From Oligoflexia bacterium (GTDB taxonomy: Bacteria; Bdellovibrionota; Bacteriovoracia; Bacteriovoracales; Bacteriovoracaceae), in contig JADFZW010000016.1 of NCBI GenBank assembly GCA_015232355.1, positions 1 to 33,418 on the forward strand: a stretch of 33,418 nucleotides of DNA, written 5' to 3'. Below the pieces are notes generated by a model. It searched no databases and was not told the origin of the DNA. It was given only the letters and a program-made list of their open reading frames with translations. Shown one piece after another: positions 1-7,217 of this stretch. The position numbers were made by a program, and so were the translations under genes. Within the stretch, counting starts at the first letter, position 1. Each line of letters starts with the position of its first letter.

Positions 1-55
1 TTGCCTCTGGTACATTCAATTCAAATTTAATAATACTCATCAAAAAATTCTCCAT
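1..55 (-). CDS. Possible leftward gene start, truncated by window edge
   Basis: A leftward frame opens at an ATG at 55-53 and stays open to the window edge, starting MENFLMSIIKFELNV. AAGGAG lies about 7 bases upstream of this ATG. An internal ATG at 40-38 overlaps the stop of the preceding gene as TGATG and has its own GGAG about 10 bases upstream. Too little is visible to name a product. It is either a translationally coupled second gene or the frameshifted continuation of the F-box-like gene. Only about 18 codons are visible. Confidence 0.35.
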   Translation of the reverse strand, partial: MENFLMSIIKFELNVPEA

Positions 56-366
56 CCAAACATCTCCTTTTTTAACTTATAAAAAGTTGTAACGCAATTG
101 CTTGGACAGAAAAAATATTCCACTACCCAGGCAGTTGATGGATCTGTAAATTTTACGATAGAGAAAACCATCTCATCGGGCAAATCCAGTAATGAAGAAT
201 TGGTCTTGCGAATAGCTGTATTCTTATTGGATGCACCTGATACAGGTGCATCCTCTGATTCTGTAAAAGGGACATCATCTGATTCTTCAGATGCGATTGC
301 ATTTTGTGAAATAAAACTAAATCCCAGACCCAGACAACAAATAAGCATAAGTAAGCAATTAAACAT
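40..366 (-). CDS. Small exported protein with F-box-like motif
   Basis: This is a 108-residue protein. Residues 1-25 form a clear signal peptide: a hydrophobic core followed by AIAS. A Ser/Glu/Asp-rich linker runs to about residue 58. The segment starting LLDLPDEMVFSIVKF then matches the start of the F-box pattern (LPDE, followed by spaced aliphatics and a DP turn). The start at 366 is well supported by GGAGGA at 380-375. F-boxes recruit eukaryotic SKP1/cullin ubiquitin ligases, and bacterial examples are known among intracellular bacteria as effectors. Export plus F-box would therefore suggest action in a eukaryotic cell, which is inference. The motif is short and the end of the F-box is not visible in this frame, so chance similarity is possible. 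The gene may be frame-disrupted (see findings). Confidence 0.5.
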   Translation of the reverse strand: MFNCLLMLICCLGLGFSFISQNAIASEESDDVPFTESEDAPVSGASNKNTAIRKTNSSLLDLPDEMVFSIVKFTDPSTAWVVEYFFCPSNCVTTFYKLKKEMFGWRIF

Positions 367-380
367 TTGTAATTTCCTCC

Positions 381-442
381 GTTAAATTGTTAAATTGTTA
401 AATTGTTAAATTGTTAAATTGTTAAATTGTTAAATTGTTAAA
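381..442. repeat. 8-bp tandem repeat (GTTAAATT) x 7.75
   Basis: Seven perfect copies of GTTAAATT plus six bases of an eighth. The array abuts the Shine-Dalgarno sequence of the leftward F-box-like gene (375-380), so it lies in that gene's 5' untranslated or promoter region. A perfect array with a unit length not divisible by three is a typical slippage substrate. Confidence 0.95.
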
Positions 443-464
443 CATATTTTATATACCGTACCTA

Positions 465-479
465 TGAAAGCGATTATCA
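465..479. promoter_or_regulatory. Fur-box-like dyad
   Basis: The 15 bases TGAAAGCGATTATCA contain one perfect Fur half site (ATTATCA) and one degenerate half in the 7-1-7 arrangement. The dyad sits about 100 bp upstream of the F-box-like gene's start, just beyond an AT-rich possible -10 region at 446-455. It is a single site matched by eye and may be chance in AT-rich DNA. Confidence 0.22.
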
Positions 480-706
480 TTTGTCGCTTATACACAATAT
501 TGCTTTGAAAATTTTTTTTATTAAAAACAAAAAAAATATTTTTTATAGTTCGTAGTAAAATTAATTAATTAACAGAACAAATATTTATTATTTATTTCTC
601 AAAGTGCCAATTAAAGCAGTTCTGTTCTCCTATGTGTTACGTCTACAAAAAAATGTAATTAAAATACCGTTATTTTTTTTAAATTTATTTTTAGATAGGT
701 GTTTGT

Positions 707-823
707 ATGGCAATTTTCCCTCTGAAATTATGTCTTTTAATTTTTCTTCGTAAATTACTAACTCCAATAGAGTTCAAAATTATTTCTATACGACGTAGTT
801 CTTTCGCGCTAAAATACATATGA
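707..823 (+). CDS. Possible 38-residue hydrophobic/basic microprotein
   Basis: An ATG at 707 opens a 38-codon frame ending in TGA at 823. The first half is hydrophobic (MAIFPLKLCLLIFL) and the second half is basic (RKLL, SIRRSS). AGGTG lies about 7 bases before the ATG. This could be a small membrane peptide, but frames of this length are expected by chance, and nothing else supports it. Confidence 0.15.
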   Translation: MAIFPLKLCLLIFLRKLLTPIEFKIISIRRSSFALKYI

Positions 824-913
824 TCAATCGCTCGTTACGGTTAATAATATTTAGTTTGGAATTTATATTACAAGCCAACGCGGATGATCGGTCATAATGC
901 CAACTTAATCACA

Positions 914-952
914 CATTATATGCAAGCATTATATGCAAGCATTATATGCAAG
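914..952. repeat. 13-bp perfect tandem triplication upstream of tldD
   Basis: CATTATATGCAAG is repeated three times without mismatch, ending 38 bp before the tldD Shine-Dalgarno sequence. It may be a regulator-binding array or a slippage product. The repeat is certain; its function is unknown. Confidence 0.95.
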
Positions 953-1000
953 TTAGTGTAAATATCTAGTGATAAGAAATACATAAATCAAGGAGCATTC

Positions 1001-2371
1001 ATGCAGAGAGAATTGAAAGAGATTATTTCTAAAGTCAATGCCGACTATTGCGACATTCGCTATGAGAAGATGAACACCACTAAAATTACCTACAATGGCC
1101 AAGAACTAACAGAGATTGGGGCCAATCAAACTGATGGATATGTTTTGCGAGTGTTGAAAAATGGCGGATTTGCATCTATTTCGATAACTAATAGAGAGGA
1201 TATCGATAGAGCAATAAAAATCGTCAGCGAAAGTGCAACACTTTTAGGAAGAGAATTAAAAGAAAAAGTAAAATTAGAACTTCCTACAGCTGCAGTTGAT
1301 GATGTCCCACTAACTCTAGAGGGCGATCCACGAAAAATTCCTATTGATGAAAAACTCTCCCTCTTACAACACTACAATTTAATTGTACTAAAATCCCCTA
1401 ATATTCAAACCACAACTCTAACCTACAATGAAGTTTATCGTGATAAATATTTTGCTACTTCTCACGGTAGTTTCATTCATCAACCACTAATTACCTTATC
1501 CATTGGCGGAACTATTGTGGCCAAAAGAGAACGAGATGGATTGATTCAAAATGTAAGGGCCACAGTAGGTGGCAGTAATGGGTTTAACAAATTATTAAAT
1601 AGAGATAACGTTTTTTTAGATAAGGCCAAAATCGCAAGCGATCTTCTTGATGCTAATCCAGTGAAGGGAGGAACTTATAATCTTGTTTTAGATCCTAACA
1701 TGACAGGAGTTTTCACCCACGAAGCATTTGGACACTTTAGTGAAGCAGATATTGTTGAAAATATGCCATCACTTAGAGAGAAGATGAAGATAGGTGATAA
1801 ATTGGGTTCTGATATTTTAAATATTATAGACGATGCAACCGCCATGGGACAAGTTGGATATTATAAATATGATGATGAAGGAGTTGCCCTACGACCTGTA
1901 ACTTTAATGGAAAAGGGTGTATTAACTGGTCGTCTTCATTCAATGAAAACTTCCACTGTATTTAATGAACCAATTAGTGGTCACACTGTTGCTGAAGATA
2001 ACAGATACTCACCAATTGTTCGCATGGGTTGTATTTATATTAAACCTGGAAATATGACTTTTGATGAACTTCTTAAAGCTGCAGGAAATGGCATCTATGT
2101 TATTGGTGCTAAGGGTGGACAAACTAATGGAGAAAATTTCTCATTCGCGGCCCAATATGCTTACGAGATTAAAGATGGCAAATTAGGGGCGATGGTAAGA
2201 GATATAAATATCATGGGAAATTTATTTACTACTCTAAAAAATGTTAATGGAATCGCCAATGATTTTAAATTAAGCGAGGCCGGTGGTTGTGGTAAAGGAC
2301 AATTAAATATTAAATCATGTCATGGTGGACCTCATATTCTTATTAAAGATGCACTGATAGGAGGTGTTTAA
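1001..2371 (+). CDS. tldD: Metalloprotease TldD
   Basis: This 456-residue protein is close to the usual TldD length. Its zinc signature HEAFGH lies at residues 240-245, followed by SEAD, matching the HExxxH motif of TldD. The C-terminal half has the family's glycine-rich blocks (AKGGQTNGENFSFAA and EAGGCGKGQ). AAGGAG at 990-995 fixes the start. TldD pairs with TldE to form a cytosolic heterodimeric peptidase in which TldD carries the active site. The pair is known for maturing microcin B17 and degrading CcdA and unfolded peptides in E. coli. tldE follows immediately, which supports complex formation here. No peptide-modification cluster is visible nearby, so a housekeeping role is more likely. 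Confidence 0.95.
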   Translation: MQRELKEIISKVNADYCDIRYEKMNTTKITYNGQELTEIGANQTDGYVLRVLKNGGFASISITNREDIDRAIKIVSESATLLGRELKEKVKLELPTAAVDDVPLTLEGDPRKIPIDEKLSLLQHYNLIVLKSPNIQTTTLTYNEVYRDKYFATSHGSFIHQPLITLSIGGTIVAKRERDGLIQNVRATVGGSNGFNKLLNRDNVFLDKAKIASDLLDANPVKGGTYNLVLDPNMTGVFTHEAFGHFSEADIVENMPSLREKMKIGDKLGSDILNIIDDATAMGQVGYYKYDDEGVALRPVTLMEKGVLTGRLHSMKTSTVFNEPISGHTVAEDNRYSPIVRMGCIYIKPGNMTFDELLKAAGNGIYVIGAKGGQTNGENFSFAAQYAYEIKDGKLGAMVRDINIMGNLFTTLKNVNGIANDFKLSEAGGCGKGQLNIKSCHGGPHILIKDALIGGV

Positions 2372-2372
2372 T

Positions 2373-3695
2373 ATGGAAAAATTATTAGAAATGGCCAAGC
2401 GAGTGGCCGATCAAGCAGAGATATATTCTATTGCAACTTCATCTAACGATTTAAGTTTCGAAAATTATGAATTAAATGAGATTAAAAATTCTATGCAATC
2501 TGGATATGCTCTTCGGATTATAAAAAATGGTTATATCGGAATAAGCTATACAAAAAATCTTCTCGATCGAAATCAATTAATCGAAAATGCCCTAACCTCT
2601 CTTCGAGGAAAAATTGCAGCTCAATTTTCCTTTTCCAAGAAGGGACATCCTAAAATTTTTAATGATCTATATGACAAATCTATTGAGAATATCAAAATAG
2701 AGACTGCAGTAGAAGAATTTAAACAAATATCTTCATATGTAAAAAAGAATTTGAAGAGTGAAGGTACTTTAAATATCTCTTCTTCCTATGGAGATAGAAA
2801 GATTAGATTGATGAATAGTAATGGTGTAGATTATTCTCACCAATCTTCATTTTATGAAAACTACTCTTTTATTTTATTTCCTAAAAGTTATTCTCACATT
2901 CACACACTACTACTCGATCTTAAGTATAAACCCTTTGCTCTTGATAAAATTCAAGAGATGATCGACTTTTATCATAAAGCATATCCTGAAGTAAAAGTTG
3001 CTCCTGGAAGTTATCCCACAATTTTCGCTCCAAGTGCACTCTATTCACTGATGTGGCGATTTAATCTGGCCACAAATGCAAAATCACTCTATGAAAAAGT
3101 TTCCCCTCTAGAAAATAAAATCAGTGAACAAATTTTTAGCGACAAATTAACTATTATTGATGATCCTCACATTCCAGACGAATGTGATTCTCGTGGTTTT
3201 GATGATGAGGGAGTTGAAACAAGTAAACTAACCCTTATCGATAAAGGAGTATTTAAAAGCTTTTATAATAATTTAGAGTATGCTGCTAAAACAGATAGCA
3301 AACCAACTGGACACGGATATAAGGGTTCCATGATGGGTGGTGAGGAGACTGTTAGTTTAAAAATATCTCCATCGCTAACTAATATTACTATTGCCCCTGG
3401 AGATCACTCATTTGAAGAGATGATTAAAAAAATTGATAAAGGTGTTGTAGTATTAGGCGTACTAGGTGCTCACAGTGGAAATCTTTTGAATGGAGATTTC
3501 TCTGTTGGATTAGTTCCTGGTTTATATGTTGAAAATGGTGAAATCGTTGGAAGAATAAAAGATGGAATGATTGCTGGAAACATCTATCAAGTAATGAAAA
3601 ATGTCTCTATGGTTGAAAACAAAGTTCATCGTGCCCCATTGGGACGCTATCCTTCAATTTGTTTTGATCAAGTAAAGCTTTCAGTTAAATCATAG
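2373..3695 (+). CDS. tldE: Metalloprotease subunit TldE (PmbA)
   Basis: This 440-residue partner of TldD lies one base after the tldD stop. I chose the ATG at 2373 because AGGAGG at 2359-2364 sits 8 bases before it. A GTG at 2364 is in frame but overlaps that Shine-Dalgarno sequence. The protein has the TldE/PmbA layout and shares blocks with TldD (for example DDEGVET and LLNGDFSVG) but lacks the HExxxH motif, as expected for the non-catalytic subunit. It would shape the substrate chamber of the heterodimer. The coding end overlaps the end of the convergent acetyltransferase gene by 6 bp, so the two transcripts must run into each other. Confidence 0.93.
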   Translation: MEKLLEMAKRVADQAEIYSIATSSNDLSFENYELNEIKNSMQSGYALRIIKNGYIGISYTKNLLDRNQLIENALTSLRGKIAAQFSFSKKGHPKIFNDLYDKSIENIKIETAVEEFKQISSYVKKNLKSEGTLNISSSYGDRKIRLMNSNGVDYSHQSSFYENYSFILFPKSYSHIHTLLLDLKYKPFALDKIQEMIDFYHKAYPEVKVAPGSYPTIFAPSALYSLMWRFNLATNAKSLYEKVSPLENKISEQIFSDKLTIIDDPHIPDECDSRGFDDEGVETSKLTLIDKGVFKSFYNNLEYAAKTDSKPTGHGYKGSMMGGEETVSLKISPSLTNITIAPGDHSFEEMIKKIDKGVVVLGVLGAHSGNLLNGDFSVGLVPGLYVENGEIVGRIKDGMIAGNIYQVMKNVSMVENKVHRAPLGRYPSICFDQVKLSVKS

Positions 3696-4739
3696 TGTAG
3701 TCATCGTAGTAGTCGTAGTACTACTAGTAGGAATAGTAGGTGGAGGATCTTTTTTAAATTTATTAATTATTCCACTGCCTAATTTTTTTAAATTATCCAT
3801 GGTGACCATTGCTTTTACTTTTTTCAAATTATCTAACGAAACCAAATCCTTTACTTTTTTTAAATTTTCTACTTTGACAAATTCTTTTACAATACTCAAT
3901 CTCTTTGATCCATCCTGAACACCATTATAGATACTCTCAAGCAAACGCTCCGCTTTTTTGGCGACATCTTTTTTCCCTCGAAATGCCGGCAATATTGTTT
4001 TAGCATAGAGTGATACTAGCTGATAAATTGGATTAGTTAGAGTTCTCGTTTCATCTAAATCTATTTCTCTCCATAGTCGATTGCATTTAGTACCATCTTC
4101 CAAAATCACCGGCTCTTTTTTGATAACCTTAATCTTTACCAATTCGTAAAGTTTATTGGCATTTTTTTCAAACTCTGCATCTTCTGTATACAATCGAAGT
4201 TTCTTTTTTTCTAATTTGTATGCCTTTAAAAAGGCCATCAAACTTAATTCCGTTCCAATTCCTTTACCTCGATAAGTTTCATCTACTGCAAACCAATCTC
4301 CCCAAACAGCGTCTTTATAATCTTCCTCTAAAAATGATAATCCTACAATTCCTGCCACCCTATTATTTTTCGCCTTATCTATGACCACCATAAACTCTGA
4401 TTTATAGATTTTTTTATTTACCTCTTCTTCTTTATATGGTTTGCCTTTAACTGCATCTTCAAAAGTCTTCACAGCATTTTTATCAAAGACTTTCGCAATT
4501 AATTCTTTTGCACTATCAATAGAGGTTTGATCTGAGGGATCCAATCTTATGATCTTCAAATTATCAATTATATTGTGTTCATCTGTGACCGTAAATATAG
4601 TTGGCAAATCTGGAAGTTTTTCTTCTTTTATTTTTTCATCTATCTTGTTGTCTATCCTTCCATCATCGCTGGCCCAAATTGCTGTAGATATTGATATAAA
4701 TAACGAAATAAATAAAATTTTCAGAGTATTATTTTTCAT
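3690..4739 (-). CDS. Exported GNAT-fold acetyltransferase-like protein
   Basis: This is a 349-residue protein. Residues 1-23 form a signal peptide (MKNNTLKILFISLFISIST, then AIWA before SDD). Residues about 60-215 look like a GNAT N-acetyltransferase: a beta strand FMVVIDK, then AGIVGLSFLEE, and motif A (GDWFAVDETYRGKGIG near residues 147-162), where RGKGIG is the acetyl-CoA pyrophosphate-binding loop. A helical region, three 12-residue repeats (290-325), a Pro stretch and a Thr-rich tail ending TTTTTMTTL follow. GNAT enzymes need acetyl-CoA, which is absent from the periplasm and medium, so an exported one is odd and could act inside another cell (inference). Substrate is unknown. It stands alone, convergent with tldE. 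Confidence 0.72.
   Translation of the reverse strand: MKNNTLKILFISLFISISTAIWASDDGRIDNKIDEKIKEEKLPDLPTIFTVTDEHNIIDNLKIIRLDPSDQTSIDSAKELIAKVFDKNAVKTFEDAVKGKPYKEEEVNKKIYKSEFMVVIDKAKNNRVAGIVGLSFLEEDYKDAVWGDWFAVDETYRGKGIGTELSLMAFLKAYKLEKKKLRLYTEDAEFEKNANKLYELVKIKVIKKEPVILEDGTKCNRLWREIDLDETRTLTNPIYQLVSLYAKTILPAFRGKKDVAKKAERLLESIYNGVQDGSKRLSIVKEFVKVENLKKVKDLVSLDNLKKVKAMVTMDNLKKLGSGIINKFKKDPPPTIPTSSTTTTTMTTL
3765..3872. repeat. 36-bp repeat x 3 inside the GNAT gene
   Basis: Three 12-residue units share the core NLKKVKxxV (VENLKKVKDLVS, LDNLKKVKAMVT, MDNLKKLGSGII). They encode an amphipathic, Lys-rich helical stretch before the Pro/Thr tail. The DNA copies have diverged, so the duplication is older than the perfect intergenic repeats. 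Confidence 0.85.
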
Positions 4740-5089
4740 ATTTGTTTAAATCCGTTCCTATTAGGTAAATAAAAATACTCTAACATCAAACATCGCAATC
4801 ACATCAAAAATATTTTAATTTAAATCAAACAAAATTTATTGATTTAAATAAATTAATATAGTTAGAATATTTTTTTTTATCTTAACCACTAGTTTATTAC
4901 CAATATACAGATACCTTTTACAGATATCTGTTTAGTCTAGGCGCCAATTTTAATTGTCACTAAATATATAATATTGAAGTTAAAGTACTCTTTTTTTCAT
5001 ATTTAACAATTCTCGTTTATAATAAATTCTTATTTTGCTTTTAATGACAGTTGTTAAAAAATATATATAAAATAGCAGGTAGTTTAAAA
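4740..5089. other. Divergent intergenic region
   Basis: About 350 bp of AT-rich DNA lie between the leftward GNAT gene and the rightward Cys-rich gene. The only clear structure is the 12-bp palindrome ACAGATATCTGT at 4920-4931, preceded by the half copy ACAGATA at 4907-4913. Together they could form an operator serving either promoter. No gene or RNA was recognised. Confidence 0.5.
4907..4931. promoter_or_regulatory. Palindrome plus half site, possible operator
   Basis: A perfect 12-bp palindrome (ACAGATATCTGT) has a 7-bp direct half copy (ACAGATA) 13 bp upstream. The position between divergent genes suits a regulator-binding site. No known consensus was recognised. Confidence 0.25.
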
Positions 5090-7180
5090 ATGAAGATTAC
5101 ATACACAATTTTGCTCTTTCTTTTTTTTGCATCTACAGCAGTCATGGCCTTGATCATGATATATCATCCTATTCCTATCATCACTATTTCCTACGGCAGT
5201 GAAGATAATTCATTATTAAAATCTACTAGCACCATCACTATACCTGAACAAGAAATGTTAAAGATGACTGATCGAGAGTTAAAAGCATTGATTACACTAG
5301 AGGGAGAATCACTACTACGTAATGTGCGAGAAACTGAAATGCGAAAAGATGCATTCGAAAAATATTTAAGCAAGCTTAATGAACAACAAGATGTCCTTTA
5401 TAAAAAATTTATTTCCACACCTGGATTAAAATCATTAATCACTGAAAATCGTCAAACGTTTATAAAATTATTGGTACTTCAAGATGAGGAAAAAAATTTA
5501 AAAAAATCTAAACTCCCTGAAGACGCCAAAAGACTATCACAAGTTAGTTCACAAATTAAATCACTAAACAATTCCATTAACATTCAAAAAAAAGAGTTTA
5601 GTCTCCTTATTGATTATTCCAATATCAATAGAATGCAATATGGAATAAATCAAAATCGAATTAATTCAATAAAAAAGCAACTTAAATTTATTGAAAACGA
5701 CATCCGATCTATAAATGAAAAACATCGCCAACAAATTAATAAAATTACTGAGACCCTCAACAAGCTTGAAAGTTTTTATATCTACGGATGGTCTGATAAA
5801 AATAATGACTGCTTAAGATATGATAGTCGAGATAAATATATTGATACTGTTGATAGCTCTTTTTGCATTCAAAAAGTTGGAACAAATTTTAAATTTGTAA
5901 ATGGTGATTGTCAACAATACACTACCAAGCATTTTTTACTTCAAGATAAATTACCTGCGCTCTCTTGTTATAAAGCAAATAAGATTGTTCATATGTGGAA
6001 AAACATTGATGGTAGAATCAAGTGCTATAGATACTCCTTAACAGAAGAAAATATCGGTGTTGATAGTATTATTATAGATAAAGATACCAAAGCTAAATCT
6101 GAAGATAACTATTTTTGTAACAAAGAATACAAACCAATATTTTTTACTCGCAAACAAGATGATGTAATGTATTGCTTTAAAAAAGTGCCAGCAATTCCTA
6201 AATTCATCACATTTTCTAGTGAGCAGATAAAAGATACAGAATTTATAACTTTCAATGAAATTTATGATATTAAAAATTGTATTAAAAGTAAGGATATCTT
6301 TTTAGACGATTTAGAAAAATATATTAAAGAGCATCCTGAAAATTGGTTCTATCAAGAAGTATTAGATACCTCTTTTCAAGCATTCTCTAATCACTATGTA
6401 GATCAAGAGCAAACTGATCATCAAGCGCAGATTTTGCGAGCTATTCTACTTGATCCAAAATCAAAATTTAAAAAATCCGTTGATCGTAAAATTGCAAATC
6501 GTAGTGATGATCATCTCCTGAAAAAACTCTTCGAAAACTATTCTACTCTCGATAAAGAGTTACGATGTGAACTAAAAAATAGTAAAAAATATGTACCTCC
6601 TGTATTACAAAAAAATTTCAGCAATTTTCTTAATGATCTTTATCGACTTATAATAGAGCAAAAAAAGAAAAAAGAGAGTCCGTTGGAATTGATGACAACT
6701 TTAACCAGTACATTCAAAACCTCTCAACCAGATGAAGTGGCCAAGGTTTTGGACAGAATAATAGAAGAATTCATAGTAGATTCAGGACAATTTCTGGAAT
6801 TTAATCAAAGGTTTAATCATATCAGAGCAATTCTTCCGGATAAATATGCAAAAATGGATTGTCCAGAATATGGACCAAAACATAGCATCTGTCACAATCT
6901 AATTGCTAAAGCTGAAAAAGCTCTTTTACTTCGTATTGAAAAAGAAATCACACCTCTTCTTAAATCTCCTCTCGATGCTGCAATCGCAATGAGAACACTA
7001 GGTGAAATAATTAAACATCGTTTGGAGCTTGGATCCGAGAGAAAAGAACAATTCTTTTTTCATAATAAAAAATGTTGGCTTATGATCTCTAACATAAAAT
7101 ATTATCCCGTTGATAACATGAAGTGTGGACATGCTAAAGAACCTTACAGTGATATATTTTCTTCGTTTTTCAGAGAGTAA
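5090..7180 (+). CDS. Membrane-anchored coiled-coil, Cys-rich protein of unknown function
   Basis: Not recognised. I chose the ATG at 5090 (696 residues) because a hydrophobic segment follows at once (residues 4-27), acting as signal peptide or anchor. A TTG at 5051 would add 13 residues ahead of it. Residues about 60-225 are rich in Lys, Glu, Gln and Leu with heptad-like spacing, suggesting a long coiled coil. Residues 230-410 hold eight Cys, several in a recurring [C][LYF][RK][YK] setting (CLRY, CYRY, CFKK, CYKA), with Trp upstream in two cases. Five more Cys lie in the C-terminal half. This fits an exported protein held by disulfides, possibly with repeated small modules. No enzyme motif was seen. 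It stands alone between divergent and convergent genes. Confidence 0.7.
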   Translation: MKITYTILLFLFFASTAVMALIMIYHPIPIITISYGSEDNSLLKSTSTITIPEQEMLKMTDRELKALITLEGESLLRNVRETEMRKDAFEKYLSKLNEQQDVLYKKFISTPGLKSLITENRQTFIKLLVLQDEEKNLKKSKLPEDAKRLSQVSSQIKSLNNSINIQKKEFSLLIDYSNINRMQYGINQNRINSIKKQLKFIENDIRSINEKHRQQINKITETLNKLESFYIYGWSDKNNDCLRYDSRDKYIDTVDSSFCIQKVGTNFKFVNGDCQQYTTKHFLLQDKLPALSCYKANKIVHMWKNIDGRIKCYRYSLTEENIGVDSIIIDKDTKAKSEDNYFCNKEYKPIFFTRKQDDVMYCFKKVPAIPKFITFSSEQIKDTEFITFNEIYDIKNCIKSKDIFLDDLEKYIKEHPENWFYQEVLDTSFQAFSNHYVDQEQTDHQAQILRAILLDPKSKFKKSVDRKIANRSDDHLLKKLFENYSTLDKELRCELKNSKKYVPPVLQKNFSNFLNDLYRLIIEQKKKKESPLELMTTLTSTFKTSQPDEVAKVLDRIIEEFIVDSGQFLEFNQRFNHIRAILPDKYAKMDCPEYGPKHSICHNLIAKAEKALLLRIEKEITPLLKSPLDAAIAMRTLGEIIKHRLELGSERKEQFFFHNKKCWLMISNIKYYPVDNMKCGHAKEPYSDIFSSFFRE

Positions 7181-7217
7181 GGATTTATCACAAATTTTTT
7201 TAAATATTTCAATCCTT
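7179..7217. terminator. Weak bidirectional hairpin between convergent genes
   Basis: AAGGATT at 7179-7185 and AATCCTT at 7211-7217 form a 7-bp inverted repeat around a T-rich loop, exactly between two convergent stops. The long loop and lack of a T run after the stem make it a poor intrinsic terminator. Confidence 0.25.

Larger units (their letters stand above)
443..1000. other. AT-rich intergenic region with little visible content
   Basis: About 560 bp lie between the divergent F-box-like gene and tldD. The stretch holds the Fur-like dyad, a possible 38-codon frame at 707-823, and the 13-bp triplication at 914-952. Long A and T runs dominate 505-690. No RNA gene, strong terminator or convincing conserved gene was seen. 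The tldD promoter must be here, but no hexamer pair stands out. Confidence 0.6.

Noticed and set aside
98..385. Open rightward frame opposite the F-box-like gene
   Set aside because: It lacks a Shine-Dalgarno and domain features, whereas the leftward frame has a strong ribosome site and a signal peptide.
381..952. CRISPR-like array suggested by repeated units
   Set aside because: The 8-bp and 13-bp units are contiguous with no spacers, so they are tandem repeats.
2364..2372. GTG start for tldE
   Set aside because: The GTG overlaps the AGGAGG that serves the ATG at 2373, so it is unlikely to be used.
3700..3735. GTAGTA/TACTAC inverted repeat at the tldE-GNAT junction as a terminator
   Set aside because: It is explained by the Thr-codon repeat of the GNAT tail and has no T run.
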